Shown: positions 29,601-40,888 of the stretch, one piece after another
Layout: the number at the start of each line of letters is the position of its first letter
Numbering within the stretch: the stretch's first letter is position 1
Assembly: GCF_018991925.1 (NCBI RefSeq)
Contig: NW_024732415.1
Coordinates: 2,639,224-2,703,223, forward strand
Length of the DNA stretch: 64,000 nucleotides
From: Homarus americanus
Lineage: Eukaryota; Arthropoda; Malacostraca; Decapoda; Nephropidae
Direction: 5' to 3'
Made by a program: the position numbers and the translations under genes
Notes under the pieces: model-generated
What the model was told of the DNA's origin: nothing
What the model saw: the letters and a program-made list of their open reading frames with translations, nothing else
Database searches by the model: none

Positions 29601-32600
29601 TCTCTAAGTCACTGTAACCCAAGGTCTCTGTATCTCTAAGTCATTGTAACTCAGACTCTACTTCCAAATCACTGTAACTCAGTCTCTGTATCTCTTAGTC
29701 ACTGTAACTCATCGTCTTTGAAACTCACGGTAAGTTAATTCAATCAAAGAGAAACACTGCAAGAATTCAGTCTAAGTTCAAATAAAGACAAATACTATTT
29801 AAATTCGGTCTTGAGTGAGTCTCCAGAGCACCATAAATGACCCACCTGACCGAGGAAGATGTTGGCGGCAGCATTGACACTCTCACAAGCAGTGGTGCCA
29901 ATGGTAACCTGCAACATCCAGCCCAGCTTGAGCACCACCCACTGCATCACCCCGAAGTAGTAAAGGATCTGGATGAAGAAGCTGAAGAACAGGATTACCG
30001 GCAGCACCTGTAGTAAAGGGAGATTGTTATAATATAAACACGCTGGGGGTACCCGACGCTGATACCTGGGTTTGTTTTTGAAAGGCAGCTCATAGCCTAT
30101 ATCCATGACTACACTATTAGCTATATTACACCCAGTACACGGTCATCTACTGGTATACTACAACTTTGACGGAGGGTCGTTCTTCTTCCTTTGGGGTAGT
30201 GGGCCGACCACTGGGGCAAACTCCCCAAATACCACCTTCAAGGCACTTCTGGGGTGCATGCCCATCTCCATGATAAATTTCAGCTCTATCTTCAAAACTG
30301 TAGCTCTAGATAGTACACACACACACACACACACACTATGTTTTTTATACATATAAATTAGTCGAAACTATGTATCCATACTATGTTGGGGAAACCAAAG
30401 TTCAAACTGAAGAGGTAGGCGTATACTGTACCACTTGCTGGCTGACATCTCCCAGTAAAAAACGATGGGTTTACCCCACTCCTGGTAAGCTATATTCTTC
30501 ATGATAACACAATAAAGCAAATACTTGATTTTGAGACTATTAATTTTGTTGTTTAGGGAATATCTTATACAACTTGTGTTGTTCACGGCTGTGTTGAACT
30601 TATGTACTGGAAGTAATCATTTCCTCCAGCGTGGATCACAAGACAATTAGCGTCACCAAATATGTATTTAACGAACAATAAAATTTACCGAGAAGGCAAA
30701 GATGTGTTGTACGGAGACCAGGTCCCCGAACACAAAGCTGGTCCCTGCGTCGGTGAAGGAGAGGAAGGTGGCCACTTTACCCGCTAAGCATGTGAAGATT
30801 TGCTGCCCCAGCGGCCACCTCAGGATGAACAGCCCCATCGTGAACTGCATCATTAAACCCCAGATGACGTGGCGCCACCGAATCTGAGAAAAAAATTACT
30901 TACATCTTTAGCAATATTTGAATCATGATAACCCTAGTGTAAACCAAACCCTGTAATAATAAAAATTGAAGTCTTGCAAGTTAAGAACCCCGACTAATAT
31001 AAAACACTTTACACCCTAGCAAAGTGTACCCCGACGCAAACAAAGATAAATTTTCAGTATTAACCATCTTGGACTAAAATAGAAAGTATTAACTTTCTTA
31101 CATTACATTAAGAAGTGATCAGTACGAACCTTTCTGGGGGCGATCGAGAATACGAAGCCGAACAGGATCAGCACCACCAAGCCAATGAGACCCTGGAAAC
31201 GGCGAACGTCATCTTGTGCGTCGAAACCCAGGAATACCGCCACACCCACCAACAGGAGGAGACCCACCACCCAAGGTACCCACCTGCCAGGGGAAACAAT
31301 ATAAGGTCATAAACAGCTACACAGCCCAGATGAAGATGAATGCTCAGTTTTATTGCACTTCTTCCTCTTCGCCACCCCTATCATCAGCTACTTCGGGCTG
31401 TTATACAGTCTAAATTTATAAAGGTTCGCACGAGGGAAATTCCTCGGCACTGTCAATGCACCTAGCTAACGAGCCGCCGATCAGTGGTGAAGAGGATAAA
31501 AATAAATAACTGGTTGACTTAAGCGAGATCTTGGAGATATAGAGTTTGACAGAATCTTTTCAGGAAATTAATTGCTTTCTTAAATAGACAACTGACAATA
31601 ACCAAACTACGAATACCAGATTCTCTGAGGTTTGGGCATCAAAAGGACACAATTTCAGTAGGACTTGGAAACTCATAGTTATCCCCAAGGGCGAGATTAG
31701 TATTTCGTCATTCTCCCTGGCAGACTCAACTCCCACTGATGTGGCAATTTTATACTTTTACTTTATTTTTATCCTTCGCCACTGATCGGCTTGTTAGCCG
31801 CTTGGGCGATCGGTCACGACTCTTTTCCTTTATATTCTTCACCAAAAGGTCGGCTCGCTAGCCGCCCGGGCGATCGGTCACGTCTCTGTCACGCACTGTT
31901 GGCAAATACTGGGCATGCACCGGCTCCTGAATGTACCTGAACCCGCTCCAGTGTTGGTCAAGTCTTCTCTTGAAAGAGCTCACACTCGGTGCCGTCACAA
32001 CACTTTCTGGTAGATTGTTCCAAGAGTTTACAACCCTCACTCCGAAAAAGTTTGCCCTCACGGTTTTCCGGACTTGCGGCTTCTTCAATCTTGAGCTATG
32101 ACCCCTTGTGGGGCGAGCGTCCGCCAGCTCCAAGTAAGGACACTCAACTGAGTAGTGCCCCCTGAGATGCTTATAAACCTCAACTAGGTCCCCCCTTGCC
32201 CGTCTGTAGTATAAGCTAGGCAAGTTCAGGCGCTCCAATCTCGCAGGGTAGCTGAGATGCCGAAGTGCAGGCACCAGCTTGGTGGCCCTCCTTTGCACAT
32301 TTTCAACCAACTGACAGTCCCTAGCATATCTCGGGGACCAGATGGGGTGACAGTACTCCAGATGGGGAAGCACTTCACTCCTGAAGATCGTCACGAGGGA
32401 CGGACCGTCTAGATATCTGAACGACCTTCTTATAAGACCCAATAATTTATTTGCCTGATTTACCTTCTTCTCACAATGGCCTGAGAACTTCAGCTCATTG
32501 TCAACATACACACCTAGGTCCTTCTCACACACAGTCTCAACTAGTACATTTTCTTCATCCCGTTGGGACATATGGTACGCCTCCTTACCGTTGGTACGCC

Positions 32601-35600
32601 CCAGGTGCATCCTCTTACACTTCGTGACATTGAATCTCAGCAGCCATTCCTTCGACCATTCCTGGAGCCCACAGAGGTCCTTCTGCAGCTCCACACCCTA
32701 ATCAACCAACCTCATCCAAACATTTATGGGAGGTAAACTCAAATTTTAGAAACAAACAACAACAGCCCAATACACTACCTGCGGCCCCCACACAACACCA
32801 TTAATCACCACACATTGTGCGGTCAAAAAGTCTTCATCCCACATTCCGAATGTACCTTCCAGTTTGATTTCAGCAGTACACTGTCGAAAGCCTAAAAGTA
32901 AATATTGTCGATATTACCACCGTTCTAGAATATGGGTCAAATATCAATACCTTGAGCAATTGTGTCACAAGAGCGCCCCATAAAACCGTGTTGCAATACA
33001 AGGTTGTTTTAGTAGATGTTCCATCGCTGCATCTCTGATAAACTCTCACATTTCATATTATGCGTCAGCTCACGTCTATAGTTGTGGAGTGCCTATCGCC
33101 TTCGAAATAGGACTCACATGCCACTTTCCATTCACTGGGACCATTTGTTCATCCAGCATAAACAGAATCTTCAGGGCTCCAAGCCGTTGCACAGCCTCAG
33201 CACCAGATCACCATGTCAGGTCCAGGACTTATGACCTTAGCCTGGACAGTTTATTTCTAATACCCTCGAACAATGGGGTCAGTGCTGTGTCGAACCGTCT
33301 GTCCTCAAACCCAGGAAGGTTACATCCCTCGTGAACACTGAGGAAAAGAAGCTGTTCAACGCCCCAGCTTATCCCAAAATCTCAACACCATCTTCAGCCT
33401 CAGGTCTGATACCCTACCAGTTTCATCGACTTTGCATCGAAACGCCTTTGGTTCGACCCCAACCAGCTAACTCCTTTCCTTTTTGTGGTTTGCTTGCAAC
33501 ATCCTCCTTTTTCATTGACCAACCCAGCTTACTGGTTTTCATTGTCGACCGCAGGTTCAGTGAGATCCTCGTATCCGAAGCACTGGTCTTGGGTATATAT
33601 TTATCGACAAATATTTACAAAACACACCCCCAAAACACCAACCCCACCCCACCCACAACCAACACCCCCCAACAAAAAACAAACAACACACCACACAACA
33701 CCACCCCACCCCAACCACAAACAGTAAATACAATTGCAGCTCATCCCCTCGTATTCCTGAAGCACTGGGACTTTGGTGTTGGGTATATATTTATCGATCA
33801 AATGGGTCATTTTACTAGTTATGATATTCAGCGTAGTGTCTGCGTTCTTGTGCCTTAATAAGTCAGGCCAGTTGATGCCCCTCATCTCTTCCCTCATCCC
33901 ATTGCCAATTTCCTTGTAATAAAATTTGCACCTTGGCCTGGCCTTATCTTGAACTAGGTAACAGTTAAATCTGAATGACAACACTGTGTGGTGACTGGTG
34001 CCAGCACTGGGGCAAGGTGTTCCAGTTTGGCCACCATACCCTCCTCGTTTGTTATGATGAGGTCCGTGTGGCTTGGGTGTTTGTTCCCCTCTGTAATGTG
34101 TCGGGTCTCTCACATGTTGGAACAGTAAATACAATTACAGCTCCTCAACGTCAGTCACAAAGGATCTTGACTGCTTCATCTGTAATCAGAAATATCTAAG
34201 TTGACTCAAAACAATGGTGTTCTCACATACTGTACATTCAAATTTACTTGAGAGAGGTTGGGTACAGGAAGTGGAGAAAATGGACGGGATCTAAGCTGGA
34301 GAAAACGCGTTTCTTCCTTGGGATAACTCCCCAGTTATCCACATGTTTTGTGGGGGTGGCGGCCGTGGAGCATAATATGAATCATCAGGTTTCAAACAGA
34401 CCAGCCGTGCCACCGTGACCATGACACAGTAATCCCCCAAACCCTTGGGAAATGTACTTCCCTATTTCAACATATCAGAGACACAGTGTGTACAGTACTT
34501 TTGATTTGGGGGCAATATTTTGTTTAATTGATGTAAGGAGAACATCTAGGAAACCCTCGAATGGCTATAAGCAGCAGCAGCCTTGTGCTCATGGACGTGT
34601 CACTGTGTGGTAAATAAATATGTTAAAGTTACTTCTTCATAACACATTGTGTCAGGGATGCTCCGTAAGATTTACCTTAGCTTATTAGTTAGGGTTAACT
34701 TATATATTATATTATATCGCACTGTCCGAAAGCTAAGGCAAAAATGTGGACAACATACACGGATGCACTAGACTAAATTTCTAGATTTTAACCTTTACCT
34801 GGGTTGTACCTTCACACGCACAGGGTGGTAGACCTATGGAATGGTCTACCGGCCCAAACTGTGGAAACAACAGGCCACTGGCCTCTCGGAAAGGCCACCT
34901 CTAGTGGATGTCCATTAGGTAAATAAGGTAAGCTACCCTCAGACAGCCTCCTTTACGGGGTAGGGGAGGCTGCGTCCTTCAGTGAGGTCACGGGCAGTAC
35001 TGTATAGGGTCACCTATACCAGGAAGGTCGATATTTCTTCCCGCATCTTCGAGATTTTACAACAGTAATTCTCTCCTTTAAAATTAAACATGTGACGGAT
35101 TGTTCTCTTATTTTCAGGTCTGGTGTTCATCTTGCTACCCATATCATCGAGGGTTTATTAGTTTTCCTATTTTAGAATTAAACGTTTGGTGAGTTGGTCC
35201 TTTACCAGTGCAATATGAGCGACCTATATACCCCATCAATCAGTACCATCTTCCTCATCTCTGCCTAATACTGCTCTGTCTCAATGACTTTTTATATTAG
35301 CTCCTGAACAACAATGGTGTGACAGCATAAACGATTTTCGGGAGATTTGCTGATTCATTGTTAACTAATGATAGAACTATGTCCACTGGGTCCTCAGGGT
35401 GACGCTAAACTTGGGAAGATTGGTAAAGACAGTCTGAAAACGTTAGGAGTGAAGGGCCGTGGTCACCAACCCTCAGACATGATAACCGTACCTTGATTGA
35501 TTGATTAGAACTTACCTTGATTAATTAGAACTCTTAGGCTATACAGTTATTCATTTTCCTCCTGTACTGACTGGACTACTACACCGAGTGATTAAATAAA

Positions 35601-35875
35601 GTGTCGAGTGGTGAAGAGGATAAATAATACTGTATATCTTACATTAGTTTTGAACCCAGTAACTACATCCAACTATATCTCCTTCATAATATTCGTATAA
35701 ACATTATAAACACGACACAGCAGCTTCTTGGTAGTGAGTCTCGTTGCCTTCGTCCAACTACTTATTATAAATTTAAGCTACGTACTTGATTGCTAAGAGG
35801 TCGGTCATGGCGACGTCCAAGGACTTGATGACTGTACGGTAGATCATCGCCCCGAAAAACCGCTTGATAACCTGA

Positions 35876-35937
<62 letters not shown>

Positions 35938-38900
35938 TAATAATAATATTAATACTGTACCTGACAAAATCTAATCGTCAGTAACAGTGGTATAGCGGTA
36001 ACGTGTGTCCTGGGTTCGATCCCCGATTGGGTAAGATGTGTGCCCTCCTGTATAAACGCAGGGCAATGAAAATCGTAACAAAGAACAGACCAACCGCCCA
36101 AACGGCTAGTAACCTGATAATTGGTAAAATAGCAGATAATAATAAAAATGATAATTATAAAATATTGTAGTTAAATAAAATCATGAGATATGAAAATTAA
36201 TATTATATAGGGAACCAACGGAAAAGGAAATCCCGCCACAAAATTTCTTAAGTCCTAATGCCCCGTTAGCTTAGGTTACGTTAGGTTATGCTTAGTTAGT
36301 CTAGATCAGGTTAAATTATGTCTCTTCAGTAGCAGGTAAATCAGGTTAGGTACGTTAGGCGATGCCGGATTAGATTTGGCTAAATAACACCAGATAGTTT
36401 AGGCTAAGATAAAATAGGCTTGGACAGTTTAGCCTGGGTTAGCCTATGTTAATTTAGAATATGTTTTACGATCTATCTCACCTGGAAGTATAGGAGTCCT
36501 AGACCGACCAGGCAGGTAAGGATGATGAGAAGACCGTCAGCGTCACACCAGTAGTTATCCTTCTGCAGTAGACACATTACGCGGTCATATCAGGCGTTCA
36601 AAGTTAACACGATGGTTTTTTTTAACCGTGTGTGTGTGTGTGTGTGTGTGTGTGTACAAAATAAACGTTTACAGTATAGTGTATCTTTGGCCTTAACAGG
36701 CAGTCATGCTAATTTTGAGCTATTAAAGTAAAGCAAAGTTTACACATATAGTTGTCAGTTAAACTTGAGTAAATACGATAATAGTGAATTTACAAATTTA
36801 ATTGAAGAAAAAACAACACTAAACAACTACATAAGCCTATGAAGCAATGAACACTGCCCTATAATCTATAGTGATGTAATATATTGTAATGCTGATATCA
36901 TAACGCATTGTATTACTACGCTTCAGCAACTAAGGTCTTTAAGTGCGTACTCGAAGTTATGTCATTGATACTAAACAAACACCAATACAAATTAAAAAAC
37001 ACGAATTTTTTCATTTACAGAATCTAATTTATCCTGTCTCTTATTTGTAAAAAGAAAATAATACATATTGAGAGAGATAGAGAGATAGATAGAGAAAGAG
37101 AGACTACATTTACTCGGGAAAAAATGTAAGGGGTTATAAAGAATGTATATTTAACAGGGAGTACCAACGTTTAATCCCAGAGCAGATCTTCCTACCTCAG
37201 CTTTGGTGGTGATGATGAGCACTGCGATAAAGTAGAGGAGGTAGGCGACCAGCAACACCAGCGACAACACAATACTCTTGTACTTAGGTATCTGACTCTC
37301 CTGTAACAAAAATGCGAAGAGCATATTGTCAACAGAAACGGGGTATCACAGTAGACCAAGATGCCTTTAGGCTTTAGAAAACTATTACAGTATACAGTTT
37401 ATTTTTATGGTCAATGTGTGTTACTAGTGCTGTAGAAGGGGGATTTGGTAAGTAAATACATAAAAAAAAAATACAAAAACTCCAAACTACTCTCATAGAA
37501 GCAAAGCAAAATGAACACGTATAGACGGAAAACAAAAGAAAAGCGGTGAGATATCAAGTGAAGAACCTAACACGTAAAGACGGAAACTATAGTGACAGTG
37601 GGCGAGCCAAATAAAAAAAAAAGAAGACAATTACATGGGAAGATAAAATTGATTAAAACTAGAGGCACTTCATATTCAGGGACAGTTAAATATACAAGAC
37701 TGGAAACATCAGAATACCATCAAGTATTAAATGTCACATACGATGTTGACTGTATTTTATAAATAACATTGATAAATAAAAGCAACAGTTGGCTCTTGTC
37801 GTGTGTGTGTGTGTGTGTGAGACCCTTGAACTGATACTGTACTACCATACCAATTATGTTCACTGGAAAATCCACATGTGTGATAAGACACCCAAGATAA
37901 AACTGCGATTACCAGGTATCAAGATTCCCTTAGTTGACACTGAGTAACACCAGACTATGGGTACGATAAGACAGCAATTATATTTGACAGATAAAAACAA
38001 CAGTACTGCGATATATATTCAGTATATGAATGATGAATGATAACATATTGGTTCAGTCAGACATAATTTTAACTTGTATGTAAGTTTATTAACATAGTTT
38101 TAGTTATTTGTAAAACATGCAGTAAATATAGTCTTACAGGTATGGGGATGGCCTTCTTTAATTTAGTCTTGATCTCGAGGTAGTTGGGCAAGAAAGTGAG
38201 AAGGCTATAATCTTCCTCCTGGGCGTGTGGCAGCACCCCGGTGTTCGTCACCAACACGTCATCAGTCTGCAGGACACACATGGCTGCATTATTGGGTATG
38301 AGTAGTTGACGGCCAGGAAATCAATTGAAGCAAGCAAAGTGGGTATGATTTGCAAGTGTGAAGTATATCTTCCCTAAAATGTACACTAGATGATAGTTTT
38401 ACTTATGCCTGTATACAATACACGCGTAAGAATATCAAGAATATTTTGAGTAATTTTGGTGTATTCATCAATATATTTCTAGACACCACGCAGTTACATC
38501 AGTGCGGGTGTGTACTGTACGTAGTTCTAGGCAAATGTCACCTGTACACTATATGGTGTTTAATGTGAACATACATTATACAACAATCTATATCGAGCTT
38601 TTAGTTAGAAATATAATATTTTATTTCCATTTTATAATTAATAATGAGTTTTTAACAAATTTTGTTTTAATTTCATCAATTAGGAAATACCAATACAGGA
38701 ATACTACTCAGGTATACTCATTAGTGGAGCGAAGGTGTTTGTTTGTCTACAGTGCTAACTATGAACTGTGTGAGGTACATAATTATTAATTTCACTTATC
38801 AAATTTTTGGTATATTTACTAATGATTTAAGGAGGACAAACACTTGGTGCCAACAATACTCATCAAGTATAGGACATTATGTCACCACCAAGTCATTGTT

Positions 38901-39086
38901 ACGTACCAACAAAGCCAAGATTCCAGCGTGGTGATGCTTTACCTTTGCCTGGTCGAACTGTGTCTGGGGAAGATCCTTACAGACGTCGTCAGCCTGGAAG
39001 GCCATGTTTTCAACACCGCCACCTATGTGTATCGGTGCCTTACCTTCCGACCCTACCACCGTCATCTCCACCCTATCTGTGGTCAT
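26575..39086 (-). CDS. Concentrative nucleoside transporter, copy A (SLC28/CNT), 13 exons
   Basis: Coding exons, 5' to 3': 38943-39086, 38138-38266, 37196-37300, 36482-36562, 35786-35871, 31130-31283, 30689-30883, 29846-30007, 29060-29313, 28528-28702, 27826-27984, 26890-27070, 26575-26675. They sum to 1926 nt (641 aa), within the usual CNT range of 600-700. Seen: ANIFLGQTEAPLL with the nucleobase-binding QTE at 352-354, the CNT signature [12 protein letters not shown] at 524-535 (Glu531), and [11 protein letters not shown] at 560-570. Known: CNTs are trimeric plasma-membrane carriers that import nucleosides with sodium or protons; QTE and the Glu of NEFVA line the substrate site in the Vibrio structure. 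All key residues are present, so an active transporter is inferred. Donors of exons 5, 6 and 12 are weak (GTACGT, GTTCGT, GTACGT). Intron 5 carries a long LINE. The ATG at 39084 follows a likely acceptor at 39117, so a noncoding exon is probably upstream. Confidence 0.93.
26816..26857 (-). repeat. Short hairpin in CNT-A intron 12
   Basis: AGTATTACCAAAGGCCATC, a 4-base loop TAAA, and GATGGTCTTTGGTAATACT: 19-bp arms with one G-U type mismatch. It lies 32 bases past the exon 12 donor, within an intron of 214 bases. Confidence 0.8.
26890..27070 (-). CDS. CNT-A exon 12
   Basis: 181 nt: [20 protein letters not shown] and [20 protein letters not shown]. From the sixth codon on it is about 95 % identical to exon 12 of copy C. 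Confidence 0.95.
27826..27984 (-). CDS. CNT-A exon 11 (NEFVAY signature)
   Basis: 159 nt: [20 protein letters not shown] and [19 protein letters not shown]. It carries the family signature with the substrate-site Glu. Confidence 0.95.
28060..28190 (-). mobile_element. tRNA-derived SINE (copy 3) in CNT-A intron 10
   Basis: The minus strand gives TGGGTACAATGCTCGTCTCC (A-box-like) and GTTTGATCCCAGGGTATCCC (B box) followed by CTCCACCTGTTAATGGGTAA. Same head structure as copy 1, more decayed. Confidence 0.45.
28528..28702 (-). CDS. CNT-A exon 10
   Basis: 175 nt: [20 protein letters not shown] and a helix, ending VCTLD. The GTAGGT donor is chosen to keep phase 0, as in copy B. Confidence 0.9.
29060..29313 (-). 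CDS. CNT-A exon 9 (HP1 and next helices)
   Basis: 254 nt: [60 protein letters not shown]. Near-textbook CNT sequence. Confidence 0.95.
29390..29730 (+). repeat. Tandem repeat, about 32-bp unit, CNT-A intron 8
   Basis: Units like GTATCTCTAAGTCACTGTAA plus CTCAAAGTCTCT, roughly ten imperfect copies, fill most of the intron between exons 8 and 9. Confidence 0.85.
29846..30007 (-). CDS. CNT-A exon 8 (ends in Gln of QTE)
   Basis: 162 nt: [20 protein letters not shown] ... [18 protein letters not shown]. The last codon is CAG, the Gln of the QTE motif. Confidence 0.93.
30689..30883 (-). CDS. CNT-A exon 7
   Basis: 195 nt: [14 protein letters not shown] then [20 protein letters not shown], a well-conserved CNT block ahead of the nucleoside-recognition domain. 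Confidence 0.93.
31130..31283 (-). CDS. CNT-A exon 6
   Basis: 154 nt, phase 2 to 0: [19 protein letters not shown] and [11 protein letters not shown]. Separated from exon 5 by a 4.5-kb intron holding a LINE. The donor GTTCGT is weak but is required by the frame. Confidence 0.88.
31284..31720 (+). other. Proximal part of CNT-A intron 5 with an isolated LINE tail
   Basis: Position 31466-31510 reads GCTAACGAGCCGCCGATCAG then TGGTGAAGAGGATAAAAATA on the plus strand, which is the 3' tail of the resident CR1-like LINE in the opposite orientation to the copy next to it. Confidence 0.6.
31740..34200 (-). mobile_element. CR1-like LINE, long degenerate copy (EN to 3' tail) in CNT-A intron 5
   Basis: Read on the minus strand. 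At 34134-33740 the end of an AP endonuclease and linker is seen ([47 protein letters not shown]). A badly broken RT region follows (33500-32700). An open frame of 278 codons (32694-31858) holds [67 protein letters not shown] and [12 protein letters not shown]. The tail is duplicated: the stem-like CCGCCCGGGCGATCGGTCAC at about 31860 recurs with small changes at about 31796. It has the same orientation as the host gene and is inactive. Confidence 0.88.
33596..33800 (+). repeat. CA/CCCCA-rich insertion with local duplication inside the LINE
   Basis: A low-complexity ACACCCCC/ACAACAC stretch lies between two similar sequences ending GGTATATATTTATCGA (about 33590 and 33780). It looks like a local duplication with expansion. 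Confidence 0.6.
34790..34930 (+). mobile_element. LINE C-terminal remnant
   Basis: Plus strand [20 protein letters not shown] resembles the NRVVDxWNxLP position near the end of CR1-type ORF2 proteins. Short, no tail recognised. Confidence 0.45.
35590..35630 (+). mobile_element. Isolated LINE 3' tail
   Basis: GTCGAGTGGTGAAGAGGATA followed by AATAATA matches the tail of the resident LINE (GATCAGTGGTGAAGAGGATA). No coding part is attached. Confidence 0.5.
35786..35871 (-). CDS. CNT-A exon 5
   Basis: 86 nt, phase 0 to 2. The acceptor is preceded by a (TAA)n microsatellite only a few bases away. The donor is GTACGT; the split codon restores Lys at the junction with exon 6. Confidence 0.85.
35877..35946 (+). 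repeat. (TAA)n microsatellite next to CNT-A exon 5
   Basis: About 22 TAA units beginning a few bases from the exon 5 acceptor. On the transcribed strand it is a TTA tract and may act as the pyrimidine-poor end of the intron. Confidence 0.95.
35975..36135 (+). mobile_element. tRNA-derived SINE (copy 4), CNT-A intron 4
   Basis: A-box-like AGTGGTATAGCGGTAACG and B box GGTTCGATCCCC are followed by CAATGAAAATCGTAACAAAG, then AACCGCCCAAACGGCTAGTA and ACCTGATAATTGGTAAAA. The tail resembles the 3' end of the CR1-like LINE. Confidence 0.7.
36265..36450 (+). repeat. Degenerate TTAGG-like tract, CNT-A intron 4
   Basis: Scattered TTAGGTTA/GTTAGGT words with many substitutions, ending about 30 bases from exon 4. 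Confidence 0.5.
36482..36562 (-). CDS. CNT-A exon 4
   Basis: 81 nt: [20 protein letters not shown] and LLYFQ. The [12 protein letters not shown] core is shared with copy B. Confidence 0.9.
36628..36655 (+). repeat. (GT)n microsatellite
   Basis: About 14 GT units in CNT-A intron 3. Confidence 0.95.
37196..37300 (-). CDS. CNT-A exon 3 (first membrane helix)
   Basis: 105 nt, phase 0 to 0. [20 protein letters not shown] is the first strongly hydrophobic stretch. Confidence 0.88.
38138..38266 (-). CDS. CNT-A exon 2
   Basis: Residues 49-91 include acidic [17 protein letters not shown], which aligns with [17 protein letters not shown] in copy B. It is 117 bases shorter than exon 2 of copy B. Donor GTAAGA. 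Confidence 0.85.
38943..39086 (-). CDS. CNT-A exon 1
   Basis: Residues 1-48, polar and not related to copy B exon 1. The exon probably begins at 39116 (acceptor ATTCCAG), with 30 bases of 5' UTR before the ATG. Donor GTAAAG. Confidence 0.75.
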
Positions 39087-39659
39087 TTGTGCCGTGACTG
39101 GAAACCTTGCAGTAATCTGGAATGATATGAGACAAGTGGCATTCAGTACAAACACCAAAAAAATCCCGAGTAAAATGGAAACCCAAAGAATTCCCTAATT
39201 ATGGTGGACCTGTACCTCCCAAAATATGGAAAGATTTGCACGTTTTAAGAAACTACAGTACTGGAGCTCAGTGCTTATGATCCTGACAGTTGAAGCAACT
39301 GAATAAAAAACCCAGTAAGGTTACACTTGGAATCGCTCTAAATTTTTTAGATGTCTGATAAACAGGGGGGGGGGGCGGCGTTTGCGGAGATGTGTATTTC
39401 ACAAAAAGCTTTTTCTACGGTTCACAGGGAGCACTGTGAAATCGTCATCACATCATAAAAAAAGCCGACAAGAATAAACAAAAAGAGAAATCTCTCATCA
39501 TTTATCAGCATATCAAACTGTACACAAGTTTCAGGTTCACCTCGATGAGATGATAAGTAGCATCGCTCAAGACTTTGTGTGTGACATAGGTGTCTGCTGG
39601 TGGGCGAGCTCTTAAGAGGATATCTGGTCAAATGGTTCCCGTCCGAATGAGTGCTAATT

Positions 39660-40670
39660 TAGTAGTCCATAGTCCTACTGGACCTCATTCCTAGTAGATC
39701 TTACTAAAGCGTCATTCTTCAAACAGACAGTACACAGAACTAGGTACTGATGACACCAAAATTGGACTCCGGCTGAGCAATTTCATATCATCAACACAAG
39801 CCGAGTTATATGCAGTGTTAGTTGGATTGGAAAATGTTGTAAAGAGGAATAAAGATGCATATTTTCTGTTGATAGTAGAGCAGCTTTGGATTCTTTGAAC
39901 AGCGGGAGTCCGGTCTTTGAACACATTATTGGTTCATGTGGAACATTAGTAAATACAATAAGGAATAAGGCCATAGTGTTCGATTTGTATAGGTCCCTTC
40001 ATACGTAGGGATTGGTCTTAATGAAATAGTAGATATAATAGCAAAAAGAGCCACGGAAAAGTCCGAGATCGACATATGTATTAAAACTTTGAAACAATTA
40101 AGGAGCAAATTGCGGAAAATACAATCAATAGAAGATAATTTAAAATGGAATGAAATATATGAGAAAAGTGAAACAATGAAACATTACCATCATGTTCTCA
40201 TGAACACAAATTCTACACATGGGAAAGATAGGAGCAGGTGGAAAGATTCAGTGAATATGAGGTTAAGATTAGGACATAAATATTACTGGTTACTTGGAGC
40301 TGAGAGAAGTGAACAGGATAAGGAATGTAGAGTTTGTAGAACATCCAGATCCCATACCCTGCCACATTATATACTGGAATGCCCATTGCTTAATGGATAT
40401 AGAAGTGCCCAGATAAATAATGTCTCCATGCAAATAGAATGGATGTTGAAAAATAGGAAAATAGATGAAATATTAAAGAAATATAGAAATTTTGCATCTA
40501 GAATATAACTGTATGTACTATAACTGATTATATGAGATATATCTGTGTTAGGGATTTATGTGAGTCCTGAGAGGGACAGTCCTGGACTGGCTTGGGGATG
40601 ACTTATGTCACTTCATCCCTTTGAGATGCATTTTTTTTTGTATCTCAATAAACGTGTCAATCAATCAATC
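39660..40670 (+). mobile_element. LINE 3' half with RNase H domain, degenerate
   Basis: Broken frames give VDSRAALDSLNSGSPVFEHI (RNase H core), a G-x-NE-x-x-D-x-IAKRATEK position, then an open frame from 40089 with NMRLRLGHKYYWLLGAERSE, CRVCRTSRSHTLPHYILECP (a Cys/His motif) and KKYRNF. The element ends ATCTCAATAAACGTG with ATCA repeats at about 40670. An RNase H plus Cys/His end fits the I/R1 group of LINEs. It lies upstream of CNT-A. Confidence 0.75.
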
Positions 40671-40837
40671 AAACAGGTCTCAATCCAAATGGGTCCCAGA
40701 CCTACCGGCCCAATTCACGAAATAATGATAAATATATGACTATCATTCTATCTTGTTGTACAGTCAAGTTTGTTAATTTAGAAAAGGTTTACGACAGAAA
40801 GCCAAGACAATTATTGTAACTTTAAACTGACGGCGTC

Positions 40838-40888
40838 CTTTGAGGAGGGGCGGGGAGAGGAGGGGAGGGGAAGGGAGGGGAGGAAGAA
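40838..40888 (+). other. G-run cluster (possible G-quadruplex)
   Basis: Six or more runs of three to four G separated by one to four bases (GAGGGGCGGGGAGAGGAGGG and on). By pattern it could form a G-quadruplex. Confidence 0.5.

Noticed and set aside
31858..32694. 278-codon frame taken as a host gene
   Set aside because: The sequence is the C-terminal part of a CR1-like LINE ORF2, with sibling copies in this window and a LINE tail directly after it.
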